Assembly (NCBI GenBank): GCA_030765065.1
Contig: CM060990.1
Span: 7,250,001 to 7,314,000, forward strand
Origin: Deroplatys truncata
Taxonomy: Eukaryota > Arthropoda > Insecta > Mantodea > Mantidae
Direction of reading: 5' to 3'
DNA length: 64,000 nucleotides
A program made the translations under genes and the position numbers. Positions 13,206 through 23,973 of the stretch are shown here, piece after piece; the stretch's first letter is position 1, and each line of letters begins with the position of its first letter. Below the pieces are notes generated by a model, which searched no databases, was not told where the DNA came from, and saw only the letters and a program-made list of their open reading frames with translations.

Positions 13206-15792
13206 GATACTACAGGAACCTGTTGCATTACTGCATGGTTTTTACTCAAATGTTGGCAGCTCTTCAGTTCTGAAGGACATCAACGAGAGGCACAAAATGC
13301 TCCCCACTGGTGGAAGCGCAAACTAAGCAGAGGCGACAGATTAGAAGGTTTGTCGCAAATAAAGTATTAAAGTATTCTTTCCATTGTTTATTTTAAATTA
13401 GTGCCGGTACTAAAGCTGTTAGCAAATCTCACCAAAGACTTCGTCATCTGGTGCGTCTACTATAAGAAGTGATATTTCTTCTGTTCCTAGGTTAAGGTTA
13501 AAATTAAACTATTGAAAATTCAACAATTAATTATTGATCTGTTAATATGTGACGTTAATGTTTTTGACAAGCGCAATGTTAACGACAGCAAACAGTCTGT
13601 TTTTACTTTGCTCGCAGCAACCTTAAAGAACCACCTCGGTAGGCTAGTGCCCTCGGTTATAGATGAGGACACCTACAGACCAATGCTTAGAGTGGCAAAT
13701 GTGATATACAAAAGTTATTGAATGATAATGAAGTTTCCACGAGTGCTGCAAGCAACGTTTCAATTCTGCCATAGTGCAAAATGTGATCTTATGGAAACAG
13801 ATACTATAATGGGTAACAAAAGCTAATGGTAAGTTGTCCTGAATATTCGTATTACACCACAATTTTCAATAAAACAACATTGTAAAGAATTGCAAACTGA
13901 ATATAGTTCGTTCAAAACCGGTGTTGGAGTTAGTATGTACCTGCTTTAAGGCTACCCACGGGTGAAATTTCTAAACCGAATTTTTTTCAAAATTTTGCCA
14001 CGTGCTGCTCTGCCAGAATTCTAGGCGCATTTTAAACTTATGCAAATATCTTTAATAGTTTTTGACAAGAAACATTTTACTTTAATTTTATAATACTAAG
14101 TATACACACTATACACAAATTATATTATCGTAAAAATACTATCACATTATTTAGACACTGATGCACAAAACTGGCACACCTATATTAATTTGTTTACCCT
14201 TTTGGTTATTGAAGAAACAATTGTTAAAGCTTGAAATATAATTTTATTGTCGGTGGTAAAATTAATTATGCCATATCTTGAGCAATTTAAAGGTTTATCG
14301 AGAAAGTTCAAGATCACCTTCTCTCAGCTTCTGCTCAATATTTGAACAAGATTGGTTACAAGTTACATCGTCTAGAACACTATAAATTTCCAAATGTGAA
14401 GAAAAACCAAAGTTGAGTAAAATACGTACATAGGAAGTAAATACATGCCATTAGACCGTGTGGTCTTGGGCATTTAAATGGTTACATGGTGTAGCTTTAA
14501 AGGCCCTGAGCAAAATCCACGGTATGAAGTTGAAGCTAAAGGTTCAAAGTTTTCTGGACATAAAAGCTAATTTCTAATGTTTTTGAAAAATGTTGACCAA
14601 ATTTCAGCTATGGGTACCCTTAAGTTAAAAATAATTGTTCCATCATTGCATAAATCACTTGGTGGTCATATCAATAAATTTGCTGTGTCTATTGACCAAC
14701 CTTTAGCATCTAGTTGCCCAATAGTATTATGTGGATACCATTTGCTTCCAGTTTACAAATTATTAACGTTAATAACCTATATGTAAATTCAACCTTGACA
14801 AAGGGGCAGTTAATGCTTAGATGATGTAACATTCACTGATATTCACCAGATTTTGTTATCTATCACAATATACCGTAAATGAATGACCCTGGGCGTAATA
14901 ACACCACGATTTATGACATGTTTGTGTTTTGCAATTTTAATGAATCTAACTTGATAGATTTATACATTATTTAAATTACATATTTAATGGAAATATTTTG
15001 TAATGCTACGGATAGCTTCTTCCCAGTAACCACAGTCAAGTCAGAAAATATATAACAGTAAATGTCGTAGTTGGCACACATACGAATTAAAGGGATGGAA
15101 GGATCAGGTTACTAATTCATTTAATTTATTTAAATTGTCTCTCGCTATAATATCAATGTTGAGTAAGTTAGATCATCCTGTATAAATGAATGAAGAATTT
15201 ATAAAAGGCCCCTGAAGCAAGCAAAGCTAAAACACATTACTTTGTGCATACCTAACTCGCTCAATAAGTGAAAGGCTGCTTGGAATATAATAGAGTGCAA
15301 AAAGTATTAATGTTGTAAACATATGACCTTAAACTCTGTTGAGTGTTACAAACTACATATTTTCTACTGAAAATCCGTTTATCTTAGTTTTTTAATTAGA
15401 GTCAACATGTAATGATATAATAATTTAAAACGACAAAGAGAGATTTAATTACAACTTTCCAAGCAATTGTGTATGCATTCCATATGGAGAATTTCGTAAA
15501 ATTACAATTATGTTTTCTATGCCAAATTTGTTTCAAATTATTTTTCGTCAAACTGAATGTTTTTTCGAGTGGAACAATATTATATTTTTGAACTAAGCTG
15601 CATCAGAATACTCAAGCTAAAATACTTATGTAAAATTAAAATATAAACATATTTCATGCCTTGTTCATAAATAGAAGTTATTGATGATGATCGAAAAGTA
15701 CTAACAATTGTTAAAAACACGAAGAGTTAAACATACAGCATGGGTGATAGCTATAGTGCGCAGCACATTCGTACAAATTCGCAATTAATACC
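13206..15792. other. unassigned AT-rich DNA
   Basis: About 2.6 kb after the satellite with no recognised gene, RNA or repeat. The longest open frames (about 70 codons) have no motif and no convincing homology by eye. Confidence 0.6.
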
Positions 15793-17031
15793 TTATACAG
15801 CGTGATCAGATTAAACGGCCACGCTCTTATCGGCACCTGGTCTCGGGCGGCGCCATTCGCCTGCCGATATTCCAGTTCCCGCTGTTGCGTCACATGTGGC
15901 GTGACCTTCTGACTCACGCCATATATGGCAAACGAAGGAAGTCATTAAAGTGTTTTGGTTGTTTTCAGTTGTGTGATAGTCCACTCGTGGTCCAATTTAC
16001 TACAGATCGAAGAGTTTTCGTTTGTTGCAACCTTATAAAATACGAATCTCCGTCTCTGTATCGTAGATCATTTCAGGAACACTTTCCTAATATTGCTCTG
16101 ACTAACAGAGGCACAGTTCATAAAATAGTCAAGAAATTGAAAAGTACGGGATCACTGTTAGACCGGGAAAAAATTGTAAACGTCACGTTTAACACAGGAA
16201 AAGATTAATGAAATCGGCGCGCGATGAGAACGTTCGCCACAAAAGACTCTATCGAAGCTAGCGCAGCAAGCAGGAGTCTGCTATGGGTCAGCACCACTCA
16301 AATTACGACCTTGCAAAACAACAGAAGTGCTAGCCTTGAAGGGGAGGGACCCGTAGAGAAGAATATAGTTTTGCAACCTGGTTTCTGGAGTAAATGCACA
16401 ATGTGTATTATTCAGTGACGAGGCGTGGTTTCATTTGAATGGACGAGTTAACTGTCAAAATAACCGCTCCTGGACAACTCATACATCAGAGTCCAGTACA
16501 TGATCCTGAGGTCAGTGTTTGGTGTGCTGTGAGTGCGACTAGAATAATTAGCCCTATTTCTTTTTCACAAAACAATTACTTTGGTGACAGAGTGATCGAT
16601 GTAGGGATTTGACCCTCTTGATTCCCAGACCTCATGCCTTGCAATTTTTACTTTTGGGGCTATTTTAAAGACAAAGTGTATAAATTTAATCCTCGTACAT
16701 TACAAGAACTGCAAAGTAATATACGGGAATAAATAACCAACGTATCTCAAGAAGAATTGCAACATGTTTATGATGATCTGTTAAGACGCCGCAAAGCCTG
16801 TCTTCGAGCACAAGGAGAGCTTTTCCAACATCTTTGGAAAGGTAAACAATGTAAGGGACATTCAGTACTTTAGTTTGTGAAATAATAATGGTTCTAGTTG
16901 AACTTGTCCGTCTATCCTCTTGGTTTCGACGCGTAAGACGGTCCGCGCGGGGGAAATAGGTGTCGGGAGGAAAGCGATCCAGGTGCCATTAAAAGCGTGG
17001 CCGCTTAGTCTGATGACCCGGTACAATATCA
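15793..17031 (+). mobile_element. Tc1/mariner-like DNA transposon, decayed
   Basis: The element is bounded by imperfect inverted repeats of about 45 bp. GTGATCAGATTAAACGGCC near 15802 is matched in reverse orientation by GGCCGCTTAGTCTGATGAC near 16999-17017. GGCACCTGG at 15832 pairs with CCAGGTGCC at 16979. Between them is a transposase relic (see 15950-16840). At about 1.24 kb it is slightly short for the family, which agrees with an internal deletion. The outer limits are approximate. Confidence 0.7.
15950..16840 (+). pseudogene. mariner-like transposase remnant
   Basis: Recognisable segments occur in changing frames. There is an N-terminal helix-turn-helix-like part (FQEHFPNIALTNRGTVHKIV, about 16070-16130). 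A catalytic-core segment with FSDEAWFHLNGRV lies around 16408-16450, where the Asp of SDEAW is the second core acidic residue. A conserved VWCAVSATRII follows near 16520-16550. About 16600-16700 corresponds to the third acidic-residue region near the C terminus, but the stretch before it is missing. In a live element this enzyme would cut and paste the transposon between the inverted repeats. Multiple stops and frameshifts and one internal deletion make it non-functional. Confidence 0.7.
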
Positions 17032-17298
17032 GAGACAGCGATGAAATGATTGTATTATATTTGAGGTTATGTATGCCTTTTCAAGATGCAGCTAAAACCA
17101 CACAGGGAGATAATTATTCTGGACCTAAAACAAAAACAGTTTCTGCAGTATGTATTTTTCTTCTGTGTACATGAAAACTATTTCTCCTGGTAAACGTCAC
17201 ATGGTATAAATCAAACAGCAATAACAAGAATGGCAAACAGCAAAGTTAACAACAACAATAAAAAGAATAATAATAATGATAATAATAGTAATAATACT
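17032..17298. other. unassigned DNA with AT-rich simple sequence
   Basis: Short spacer ending in AATAAT-rich simple sequence at about 17258-17297, directly beside the next MITE. Confidence 0.5.
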
Positions 17299-17632
17299 CA
17301 TCGGACATTATTCCTTATGCAGGTAGGAGGTATGAAATTTAACAAACGTATGGAATCGGGTTTTTAATACGCATTCTGCTGCCAAAATTGTAACATCTAG
17401 GGCCCTAACCCACAAGGCGTAGCCGAGGGACTGAGGATCCTCAGCCTCAAAGCGTAGAGGGATGTTTTTTAGAAGGAGAGGAGTGAAGACAGGACGTAGC
17501 CGTAGGATCTGCGCGTCTAAACTCGAATGAGAACGCAGGATACTACACAAACACTCTGTGTATTAAAAATCCCCGATTTAGTAAGTTTCTTAGTTTCATA
17601 CCTCCTACCCGCATACGGAATAATGTCGGTAT
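17299..17632. mobile_element. MITE with about 45-bp terminal inverted repeats
   Basis: CGGACATTATTCCTTATGC followed by AGGTAGGAGGTATGAAA at 17301-17338 is matched in inverted orientation by TTTCATACCTCCTACCC and GCATACGGAATAATGTCGG at 17596-17630. The interior of about 250 bp has no transposase. Both flanks are (TAA/ATA)-rich, which suggests insertion into a microsatellite. The family was not identified. Confidence 0.75.
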
Positions 17633-17959
17633 AATAATCATCATCATGTATTTACTGCAAATGTGTATTTTCCGGTGGCAGAGTTAAATATGCAAAATAA
17701 TATTACAAAGAATAAGTGCAAAACAATAATAATACAATGAACGATAATGTGAATAAAACTGTTCTATCAAGGAATCATGTTATAGTGCCAGTGTATGGTT
17801 TTGTAATTTAACGGCTATAAGTTTTGAAATCCTTCATTACTTTACTATTTACATTCACTAATTACATATTCAATCAGTATAGCCAATCGGTTTACCACTA
17901 GTATTCACAAAAAGTTTATAAAATTTCAAAGATACACTTAAGTAACATTTATAATTAAT
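17633..17959. other. unassigned AT-rich DNA
   Basis: No gene or repeat recognised between a MITE and a LINE fragment. Confidence 0.5.
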
Positions 17960-18386
17960 TATCCAGCATTCATTCTATTCAGATTTTCCCTAAATTTCCT
18001 TACGGATAGAAAGACTGCTACAGGGAATTCATTCTATTCCTCAATGGTTCTATTAACAAAGGAGGATTTTCCTACATCGGTTCCGTGCCTTCTTCCTTTA
18101 ATTTTAAACAAATGATCGTTTCTTTCGTAATACGTCGTGTTCTCCAATCCTTCACTAACGTCCATCCAACCATTTAAACCAGCATAAGCTTTAAATAATG
18201 CGCATAACCGATATCTCATAGGCCGAACGTTTAAATGCCGCCATTTAATCTCTTCACCAAAACATTTACCTCTTCTTATGAATTTTATACCCCGTCTCTG
18301 TGTCTTACCTAACGAATCAATTTGATTAACTCTAAATGGATCCCAACATGCTACTCCATACTTCATAACCGGCCGCACTAAAGACT
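17960..18386 (-). pseudogene. non-LTR retrotransposon reverse transcriptase, C-terminal fragment
   Basis: Reading leftward, the frame contains LVRPVMKYGVACWDPFR, then RYRLCALFKAY and ending KSSFVNRTIEE. This order is typical of the C-terminal end of Jockey/CR1-like LINE ORF2, after the catalytic reverse-transcriptase motifs. A stop follows NRTIEE and the homology continues past it (VRKFRENLNRM) to about 17960. The catalytic FADD-type core and the endonuclease are absent, so this is a typical 5'-truncated dead copy. A (TAA)n tract abuts its upstream side, so the poly-leucine run of the conceptual translation is an artefact. Confidence 0.8.

Positions 18387-18449
<63 letters not shown>
18387..18449. 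repeat. (TAA)n microsatellite
   Basis: About 20 tandem TAA trinucleotides directly abut the LINE fragment. Confidence 0.95.
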
Positions 18450-18570
18450 CTAATAATATAATACTTCGTCTGATTCTACCTTTCCAACCTTGTCCAACAC
18501 ACGACTTGTGTGGAAGAACAATTAATTCCAATAATAATATTTAATAATAATGTACATACTGAAGATTTTA

Positions 18571-18693
18571 CGGCCGGCGTCATAACTAATAAATAAACTA
18601 CAACTATCCGGGCTTGTAGGCCGTGGTCTAGAAGTATCCACGATGCTTTCTAGTCCACGGCCTACAAGCCCGGATAGTTGTAATTCAGTTATT

Positions 18694-18698
<5 letters not shown>
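18571..18698. mobile_element. internally deleted MITE related to 6075-6328
   Basis: TACAACTATCCGGGCTTG and TAGGCCGTGGTCTAGAAG occur at 18599-18634 and are inverted at 18648-18683. The outer segment CGGCCGGCGTCATAACTAAT at 18571 matches, inverted, the right side of the satellite-embedded copy (about 6292-6312). The centre found in that copy is missing here, leaving a near-hairpin. Confidence 0.8.

Positions 18699-18736
<38 letters not shown>
18699..18736. repeat. (TAA)n microsatellite
   Basis: About a dozen TAA units immediately right of the deleted MITE. Confidence 0.9.
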
Positions 18737-18738
<2 letters not shown>

Positions 18739-19055
18739 CCACTCCTGCAGGAAATGGAATACTGCCAAGCGTATTAATAACCACTATATTTCTGAGGACT
18801 GCCTTCAACGGCCTTAAAGGGGTTTATGCTATACCAAATTTAAGCTGCTTACCTCAGACGCTATGCATTATAGCCACTCATCCATATTGTGCTTGGCTAA
18901 AACAAAGAAACACAAACACTAGTTTTCAAACATACGACTTCCAGTCGTAGAAAATGAATGGACTGTATAGTGCGGTTCTCTGCAGATCAAAGGTTTCAAC
19001 CGCTGCTGTTCTGTCGCTTCTATTTCTTCAACACATTAATGATTATTTGAACACA
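18737..19055. other. unassigned flank of the first Polinton
   Basis: About 320 bp of DNA with nothing recognised. It ends at the GATGTG target duplication. Confidence 0.5.
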
Positions 19056-19061
19056 GATGTG
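19056..19061. other. target-site duplication, left (GATGTG)
   Basis: GATGTG directly precedes the element's AGTAGTATGGATT terminus and is repeated at 33935-33940 directly after the other terminus. Six-base duplications are characteristic of Polinton integration by a retroviral-type integrase. Confidence 0.9.
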
Positions 19062-19779
19062 AGTAGTATGGATTTGTATGTTCTACGATCATTGTAGAAC
19101 AGAAATGTCTCTTCTGCGGTAAAATGTTGATCGCAGAACATACAATGTATCTTAACACATGGGTGTGAAAGAGATGGTTGTATGGTGTGTAAGAGTAGTG
19201 GAAAGTCAATGAGTAGGGATGATGTGTAACATGGTTGGGGGATGTGGGTCATGATGTCTTAGAAAGTGTATTGGGGGTGTTGGGGTAACTGTGTAAGAGC
19301 ATCAATGTGATAATCCGATAAGGCGATTAAAAAGAATGAATGAATCGAGTATCGTAATCCTGACTAGCATCATCATCATCATCATTCCGGGATCGAACCT
19401 AAGCGTGTTATGAGCGATATTCCCAGTAAACGAGCCCCTTAGTAAAAACATGGCTTCGAACCCAAAATCATCAAACGCAGGAGTGATATGAGCGATATTC
19501 GCAGTAACGAACCCCTTGGTATAAAGCATATGAGTAACCAACCCAAAATCATCGAACACAGGAGTGATATGAAGGATATTTGCAGTAACGAACCCCTCGC
19601 TATAAAGCATATGAGTAAGGAACTCTGGAGTGATATGAGCGATATTCGCAGTAACGAACCCCTCGGTATAAAGCATATGAGTAACGAACACTGGTATCGA
19701 ACCCAGGAGTGATATGAGCAATATTCGCAGTAACGAACCCCTTAGCATCGAACTCAGGAGTAATATGAATGATATTCCC
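19062..19779 (+). repeat. left terminal inverted repeat of the first Polinton
   Basis: The first about 220 bp are unique TIR sequence. A tandem array of units of about 65-80 bp follows, containing GATATGAGCGATATTCGCAG, TAACGAACCCCT and AAGCATATGAGTAAC. The inverse is found at 33286-33934. The left copy is about 70 bp longer, consistent with one extra or longer tandem unit. Open frames here (both strands, units ending ITP or similar) come from the repeat and are not genes. Confidence 0.9.
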
Positions 19780-20513
19780 GCCTAACTGTGATATTACAGT
19801 TAAAACTCAAGGATCACACCCGCCTAGCTGAGTATGAACGATCCAATATGAAGTAATGACATGCTTGTACAATCACGTCGCTGCAAGCACAACAAATCGG
19901 CGCATAGTCAGAGTGGGGGGTAGAGTATATGAGCTGTGAGGGACCGCGACACGCTCACACACATGCTCGAGACGAGTAGCAAGATGGACAGTGACAACGC
20001 AACATGGAACGCACCGACCTTTGAGGAGATGCGTCAGCACTGTCTTGAGAAATATATCGAGAAGTGTGATGGATTGACAAATCGCGTCATATTCACCGTG
20101 CCATCGAAGCACCACGAGCTTCTTCAGCTGCTTCGAGCATTGCAACGTGAAACGTGAGGCCGAGTCAACACCCGAAGGCGTTGATCTCCCACCACCCATC
20201 TGGGAAGACGATACAGAAGGGTAAGCACAGTAACCGCTGAATAAGGTAATAAAGTGGTATATAAACGAACGTCAATCTAATAATGAAGGTATGTGTGTGT
20301 TACAGCGACGACAAATAGAAAAAGGAGGCGGTAACAAAGAAGAAGAGAAACAGACACAGGAGGAACAATAAGAACGATGAGCATCTTGTCGTCATCTTCC
20401 TCGATCCCCTACTACCACCGCAAGCTCCAGCAGCAGCAGTCCCAGCAGAAGCAACAAGAATGAGTTAACTATGCATATTCGATAGAGATATCTCCATAAC
20501 CCCCCGTGTACGT
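19780..20513 (+). pseudogene. unrecognised Polinton gene with possible intron
   Basis: A frame from ATG at 19984 (or 19936) runs to 20156 and encodes an acidic/basic mixed segment including NAPTFEEMRQHCLEKYIEKC. A shift of frame near 20150 leads into VKREAESTPEGVDLPPPIWE, ending at 20220 exactly at GTAAGC. A pyrimidine/TG-rich acceptor TGTGTGTTACAG ends at 20305, so an 85-bp intron at 20221-20305 is plausible. A short basic exon could follow. No domain was recognised. It is the first gene inside the left TIR and is transcribed inward. The functional assignment is unknown, and the frameshift suggests decay. Confidence 0.4.
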
Positions 20514-20899
20514 GTGAACGTCGGACTGCATCACCAAACACCTGTTTTATACATTGCAACTGGCAATGGAAAATATGTGTATATAACGCTAAAGGACTGG
20601 AAAATAATAAGGTTAAACATACCAGTGATTGTAAAATATCTCAAAGAGGGGAAGTACCTACCATCAGTGGAATATTGCGTAAACATAATATATGCTTACA
20701 ATGTGTTAATACATATGATCGATATGGAATCGATATGGAAAATATAAGAATAGAAAATAATTGTTTAAATGAAAACATGATAGAACTGGATTTGGATGCA
20801 ATACGAGGACTTGAAGGATACTCGTCACCCATTGAAAGGTATTTTCAACAACTCCAAGATGTTCACACGTCACTAAATTCCTATTGTATAGAAGGATAA
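20514..20899 (+). pseudogene. unrecognised small Polinton ORF, frameshifted
   Basis: Two overlapping frames (20514-20747 and 20675-20899) read like one broken protein of about 120 residues. The first contains ATGNGKYVYITLKDWKIIRL, a beta-rich KYVYI segment that might be nucleic-acid binding. The second ends in a polar, acidic tail. It sits between the TIR-proximal gene and the convergently transcribed capsid gene. I do not recognise the family. Treating it as one gene is an inference from adjacency. Confidence 0.35.
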
Positions 20900-20973
20900 G
20901 GGAGAGGGTAGTGGAGATGTATGGAAACAATGCAATAAAACATTGTATAAAGTATGAAAATTTTTTTTATTTA

Positions 20974-22180
20974 TTCATATTACAGCCTGTACAACATCAG
21001 ATAAAGGTTTGTAGGTGAATCGTTTATCATGGATACACAAACAAAACATTGATGTTTGACGTGGTATATTCCTCGAGGTTTGTACATCCACACATATGTT
21101 GACAGCACCGTTCGCGACCTCTTCAGGCTGATGGGAGCAGTCGATGATGAAAAGCGGTGCGGAGGTAAGTAAATCATCTCTCTTCAATAGCGGGTAATTA
21201 TTCTTTCCGTAATATGCACTTTGGAATCAGTACAATGCATACAGAAAAGCAATCTTCGAATTGTCAAAATCTAAATTCATGTCATGGTAGGGGTAGCATT
21301 CACTGTTAATGTATAGCTTCATATTAGTAATGTTACAGTGATCGTAAAGTGAGCAATCAGAATTGAAATTGTTCAGGCGGTTAGTTTGCATTCCAACGAT
21401 GAAAAAACGTGGCTTCTCAAGATTCGAGTTAGTGGCAACATTCCAAGTGAAGGCTTTAGTCTGTGGTACTGCAGGCTGTAAATGTAGCTTTCACGTTCTA
21501 AACGGACATGCTGTGCTGGATCGGACTTGACCAATTTAAGCTTCTCGGCTCTCTCGCCATCGGAAAGGCAAAGTACTGGCATCCTCCTTTCGAGTCTCGT
21601 CAGCTGCACCACCGCCTCTTTCTCGCCAACGATGCAATTCTGCGAATTCTTAGCTCTAATGAGAATTAATTCATAGTTGTTATTAAGTACAATCTCCTTG
21701 TGATCGTCAGCAAAACCTAGAAGCATGGACAGAGGAACTACAGCATTGAAACTTCCGTTGGTAGCGTTCACAATCTTCACCTCTTCTCCCGGGTACATCC
21801 AGCCAGCGTTCTGTAGACGAAAGTATTCCATGGCATTGAGACATGCATAGTTATGTAGGCGTGGATAATATACCAGGATGTCTTGTTCTATCTATGGTAG
21901 TACCATTCATACCCAGACGAATCTCATCAAAGAGAAAGGCCATGGCATTGTTGACAAGTTTCGAGGATGTGGGTTCCCCTGTAGGTTTAGTGACAGTACC
22001 TTCAATATGCAGATAACTCATGCTAGGTAATGTGTACAGATCCTCAGCCTGTCACGGAATTCGAACTTCATCATTCTCACCCAGAGCCGACGCATTATAG
22101 AGTAGAAATATATGTTCCACCTCCTTGGCAATCTTATCATGGAAGGATGGAACTCCGGTCACATCTAATATACCCATCAT
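20974..22180 (-). pseudogene. Polinton major capsid protein (double jelly roll), broken
   Basis: Start candidates are the ATGs ending at 22180 or 22177. The N-terminal part reads PSFHDKIAKEVEHIFLLYNA, then SYLHIEGTVTKP and NNAMAFLFDEIRLGMNG, which are features of Polinton hexon-like capsid proteins. The open part at 21373-21831 follows (GWMYPGEEVKIVNATNGSFN onward), then TWNVATNSNLEKPRFFIVG. The tail lies at 20975-21187 (APLFIIDCSHQPEE onward). The protein would be the shell-building capsomer. At least one in-frame stop (after DEVRIP) and three frame changes interrupt it. The total length of about 400 codons is below the usual roughly 500-600, so segments may be lost. It lies directly downstream of the minor capsid gene. 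Confidence 0.8.
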
Positions 22181-22310
22181 CTCACCTTGTAGGCCAGGCT
22201 CGCGAGGAACTTTCGATTAGATGATGCTAACAGCTTGGATATAGAATATCGAGTATGCTTTAATTTAGACAAGAAGGGCTTAATATGCTGACGACGACGT
22301 TTAAAGTCTA

Positions 22311-23008
22311 GGCCCTTTTCTTTGGATGTGTAGCCTCACGGTTATGACTTCGTGTCTGAAATCTACAGGAGTGCCGTTCTGGTCTACCGCTCGAATGGTG
22401 ATCTGATCAATGAGATTCGTATTGATGAGTGGTAAATATATAGGGTTGGATGGTTCCTGTGAGATGTGAAATCCTGGAGGGAGCGATGGAAAAAACTCTT
22501 AGATAGAATCTCCACTCCTACCATCGATAAACGATCCCGTTGCAATGCTACACTCGATGCGTATGATGCTCACTTTGAATATGTTGACCAAAAAGTCAGA
22601 TGCGGTCATCACACTTGCCTCTACCAGACCAGTATTTGCATAGCCCAGGAGCGAATCGAAAGAGTTGGCCTTAGAAAAATCAATCGTGAATTAGCATCCT
22701 ATCTCGGCTTTCGTGGCATTATTATTAGCACGTAGAACAAAAGAATCACCCACGCCGAGCATCTTCTTGATGAGACCGTCGAGATCGCCGATCTCATACG
22801 TACCATGAGGGAGTACCAGTATGTGAGATTAGCCATCTCGAATATAATGAAAGAGATTATTGCTTGCGTCGACGTTCGGTATAGAGTAGAATGTTTCGAA
22901 ATTCAGAAGGGCAATCTCATAGAGTTCATTGGAATCCAGGTAGATGGGTGGATTTATATATGTGGAAATGGCGGAACTAGTTCCACTTACAGTAATCGTA
23001 TAACTCAT
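22311..23008 (-). pseudogene. Polinton minor capsid (penton-like, single jelly roll), broken
   Basis: The ATG ends at 23008 and gives MSYTITVSGTSSAISTYINP, followed by a conserved-looking LYEIALLNFETFYSIPN. Further segments are PHGTYEIGDLDGLIKKMLG, NIFKVSIIRIECSIATGS, PPGFHISQEPSNPIYLPL and a tail ending EVITVRLHI with a stop at 22311. The size of about 230 codons and the position between protease and hexon fit the Polinton minor capsid that would form the vertex penton. Stops appear after HYIRDG, after AEIGC and after GDSI, so this copy is dead. The assignment rests on pattern memory of the family and gene order. Confidence 0.75.
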
Positions 23009-23017
23009 AGCGATAGG

Positions 23018-23401
23018 AACTGAAGACACAAGTGTCCGCAAATGACTGAATTGAAATCTTGATATCTACGTTTGTTATACAGTACTTTGATTCCTTTCAC
23101 TTGGCTGCAATCTACCTCGGAGGTTTCAGATTACCGAAACTATCAAAATGCAGTGCTGTATTCGCATCCTTACGTATAGCAACTCAATGAGTACCTGGGT
23201 TATTTGAAATATACATGTTATCTATGATGGGCTCCTTGTACCTCGGTTTTGGCGGTAGAGTGTCCAGCATATACACACCTCGAAAATGTGTAATTCGTAG
23301 ACGTTTGGCATACTTTACTAGCTCCGTATTGCTGAACGCTTTCTCCACGATATGTACAAGTCTCGACGTTATTTTTCCCTACGAAGTCCTTTTCCCATGT
23401 C
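23018..23401 (-). pseudogene. adenain-like cysteine protease, broken
   Basis: Reading leftward, recognised segments are LPPKPRYKEPIIDN, then NPGTH with the catalytic His, then LHFDSFGNLKPP with the acidic residue. SVICGHLCLQF with the catalytic Cys comes near the end. This His-Asp-Cys order is that of adenovirus-type maturation proteases, which process capsid precursors. An in-frame TGA lies directly after the His (23184-23186), another stop follows LKPPR, and the N-terminal part changes frame. The length of about 125 codons from VEKAFSNTELVKYAK to the Cys region is somewhat short. It lies immediately upstream of the minor capsid gene. Confidence 0.75.
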
Positions 23402-23407
23402 TAAGGC

Positions 23408-23926
23408 CTACATGTGCTGATTATGACGTTTCAGCTCATCCAACTGCCGATCAGTGGCACGCTTCTTATTCACTACGGTAGCGATTCCAGCTGCACCGTC
23501 TGCAAGGCTTCCAGCAGCACCCAAGGCCGCTATGAGCGGTATCAGCGGTAGAAAACCACCAGTCTTCTTCTTAAGACCAGCGCCTACTAAAACCTTACCA
23601 ATCATCAGTGACGTAACTAGACGTGCAGCCAGTCTCTCTCCAAACGTTGCGTCTACCCACTTAACCCTATTCCAAGCCTTCTCTGCAAGGATGCGATCAG
23701 GGATATGTCTCGAAGCGGTATCTGGATGATCAGAGTATGCAATATCGTGCTCCCTGCACGCCTCGTACAGTTTATTTAAACCCCGATCACCTCTTGCCTG
23801 ACGCTTCCTGAGCTTCCTACACAGCCCGTGAAAATCATAGCATGGAAGATGGGCTTTGAAAGGTATTGCGCCGATGAGGGAATTAAGAATTTCCGATCCG
23901 CGCCTCCTTACAATCCTAGTTCTCAT
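23408..23926 (-). CDS. PLA2-like/core-protein fusion of Polinton (adintovirus type)
   Basis: This is an uninterrupted 172-codon frame from ATG at 23926. Residues 57-67 contain CREHDIAYSDH, the His-Asp catalytic signature of the phospholipase A2 domain used by parvovirus VP1 and adintoviruses. The preceding calcium-loop region reads FHGLCRKL (about residues 32-39) and lacks the usual glycine-rich CGPG form, so activity is doubtful. After a basic middle, residues 123-136 form GGFLPLIPLIAALG. This hydrophobic Gly-rich block resembles the adenovirus core protein pX/pVI region, and an alanine/glycine-rich stretch and a basic tail follow. The role by analogy is membrane breach during entry and core packaging. 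It is the leftward gene next to the divergent ATPase, and one of two genes here without an obvious lesion. Confidence 0.75.
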   Translation of the reverse strand: MRTRIVRRRGSEILNSLIGAIPFKAHLPCYDFHGLCRKLRKRQARGDRGLNKLYEACREHDIAYSDHPDTASRHIPDRILAEKAWNRVKWVDATFGERLAARLVTSLMIGKVLVGAGLKKKTGGFLPLIPLIAALGAAGSLADGAAGIATVVNKKRATDRQLDELKRHNQHM

Positions 23927-23973
23927 GATAGTATAGCAAATAAATAGTGTATAGGCTGGTTATATAGTCTTAG

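Noticed and set aside
18387..18531. Poly-leucine protein start of the leftward frame at 18034-18531
   Set aside because: The leucines come from the (TAA)n microsatellite that abuts a truncated LINE fragment; it is not a gene start.
19302..19748. A 148-codon leftward frame, with a similar rightward frame at 33233-33733
   Set aside because: These lie in the TIRs of the first Polinton and mirror each other because the TIR holds tandem units. No protein family fits.
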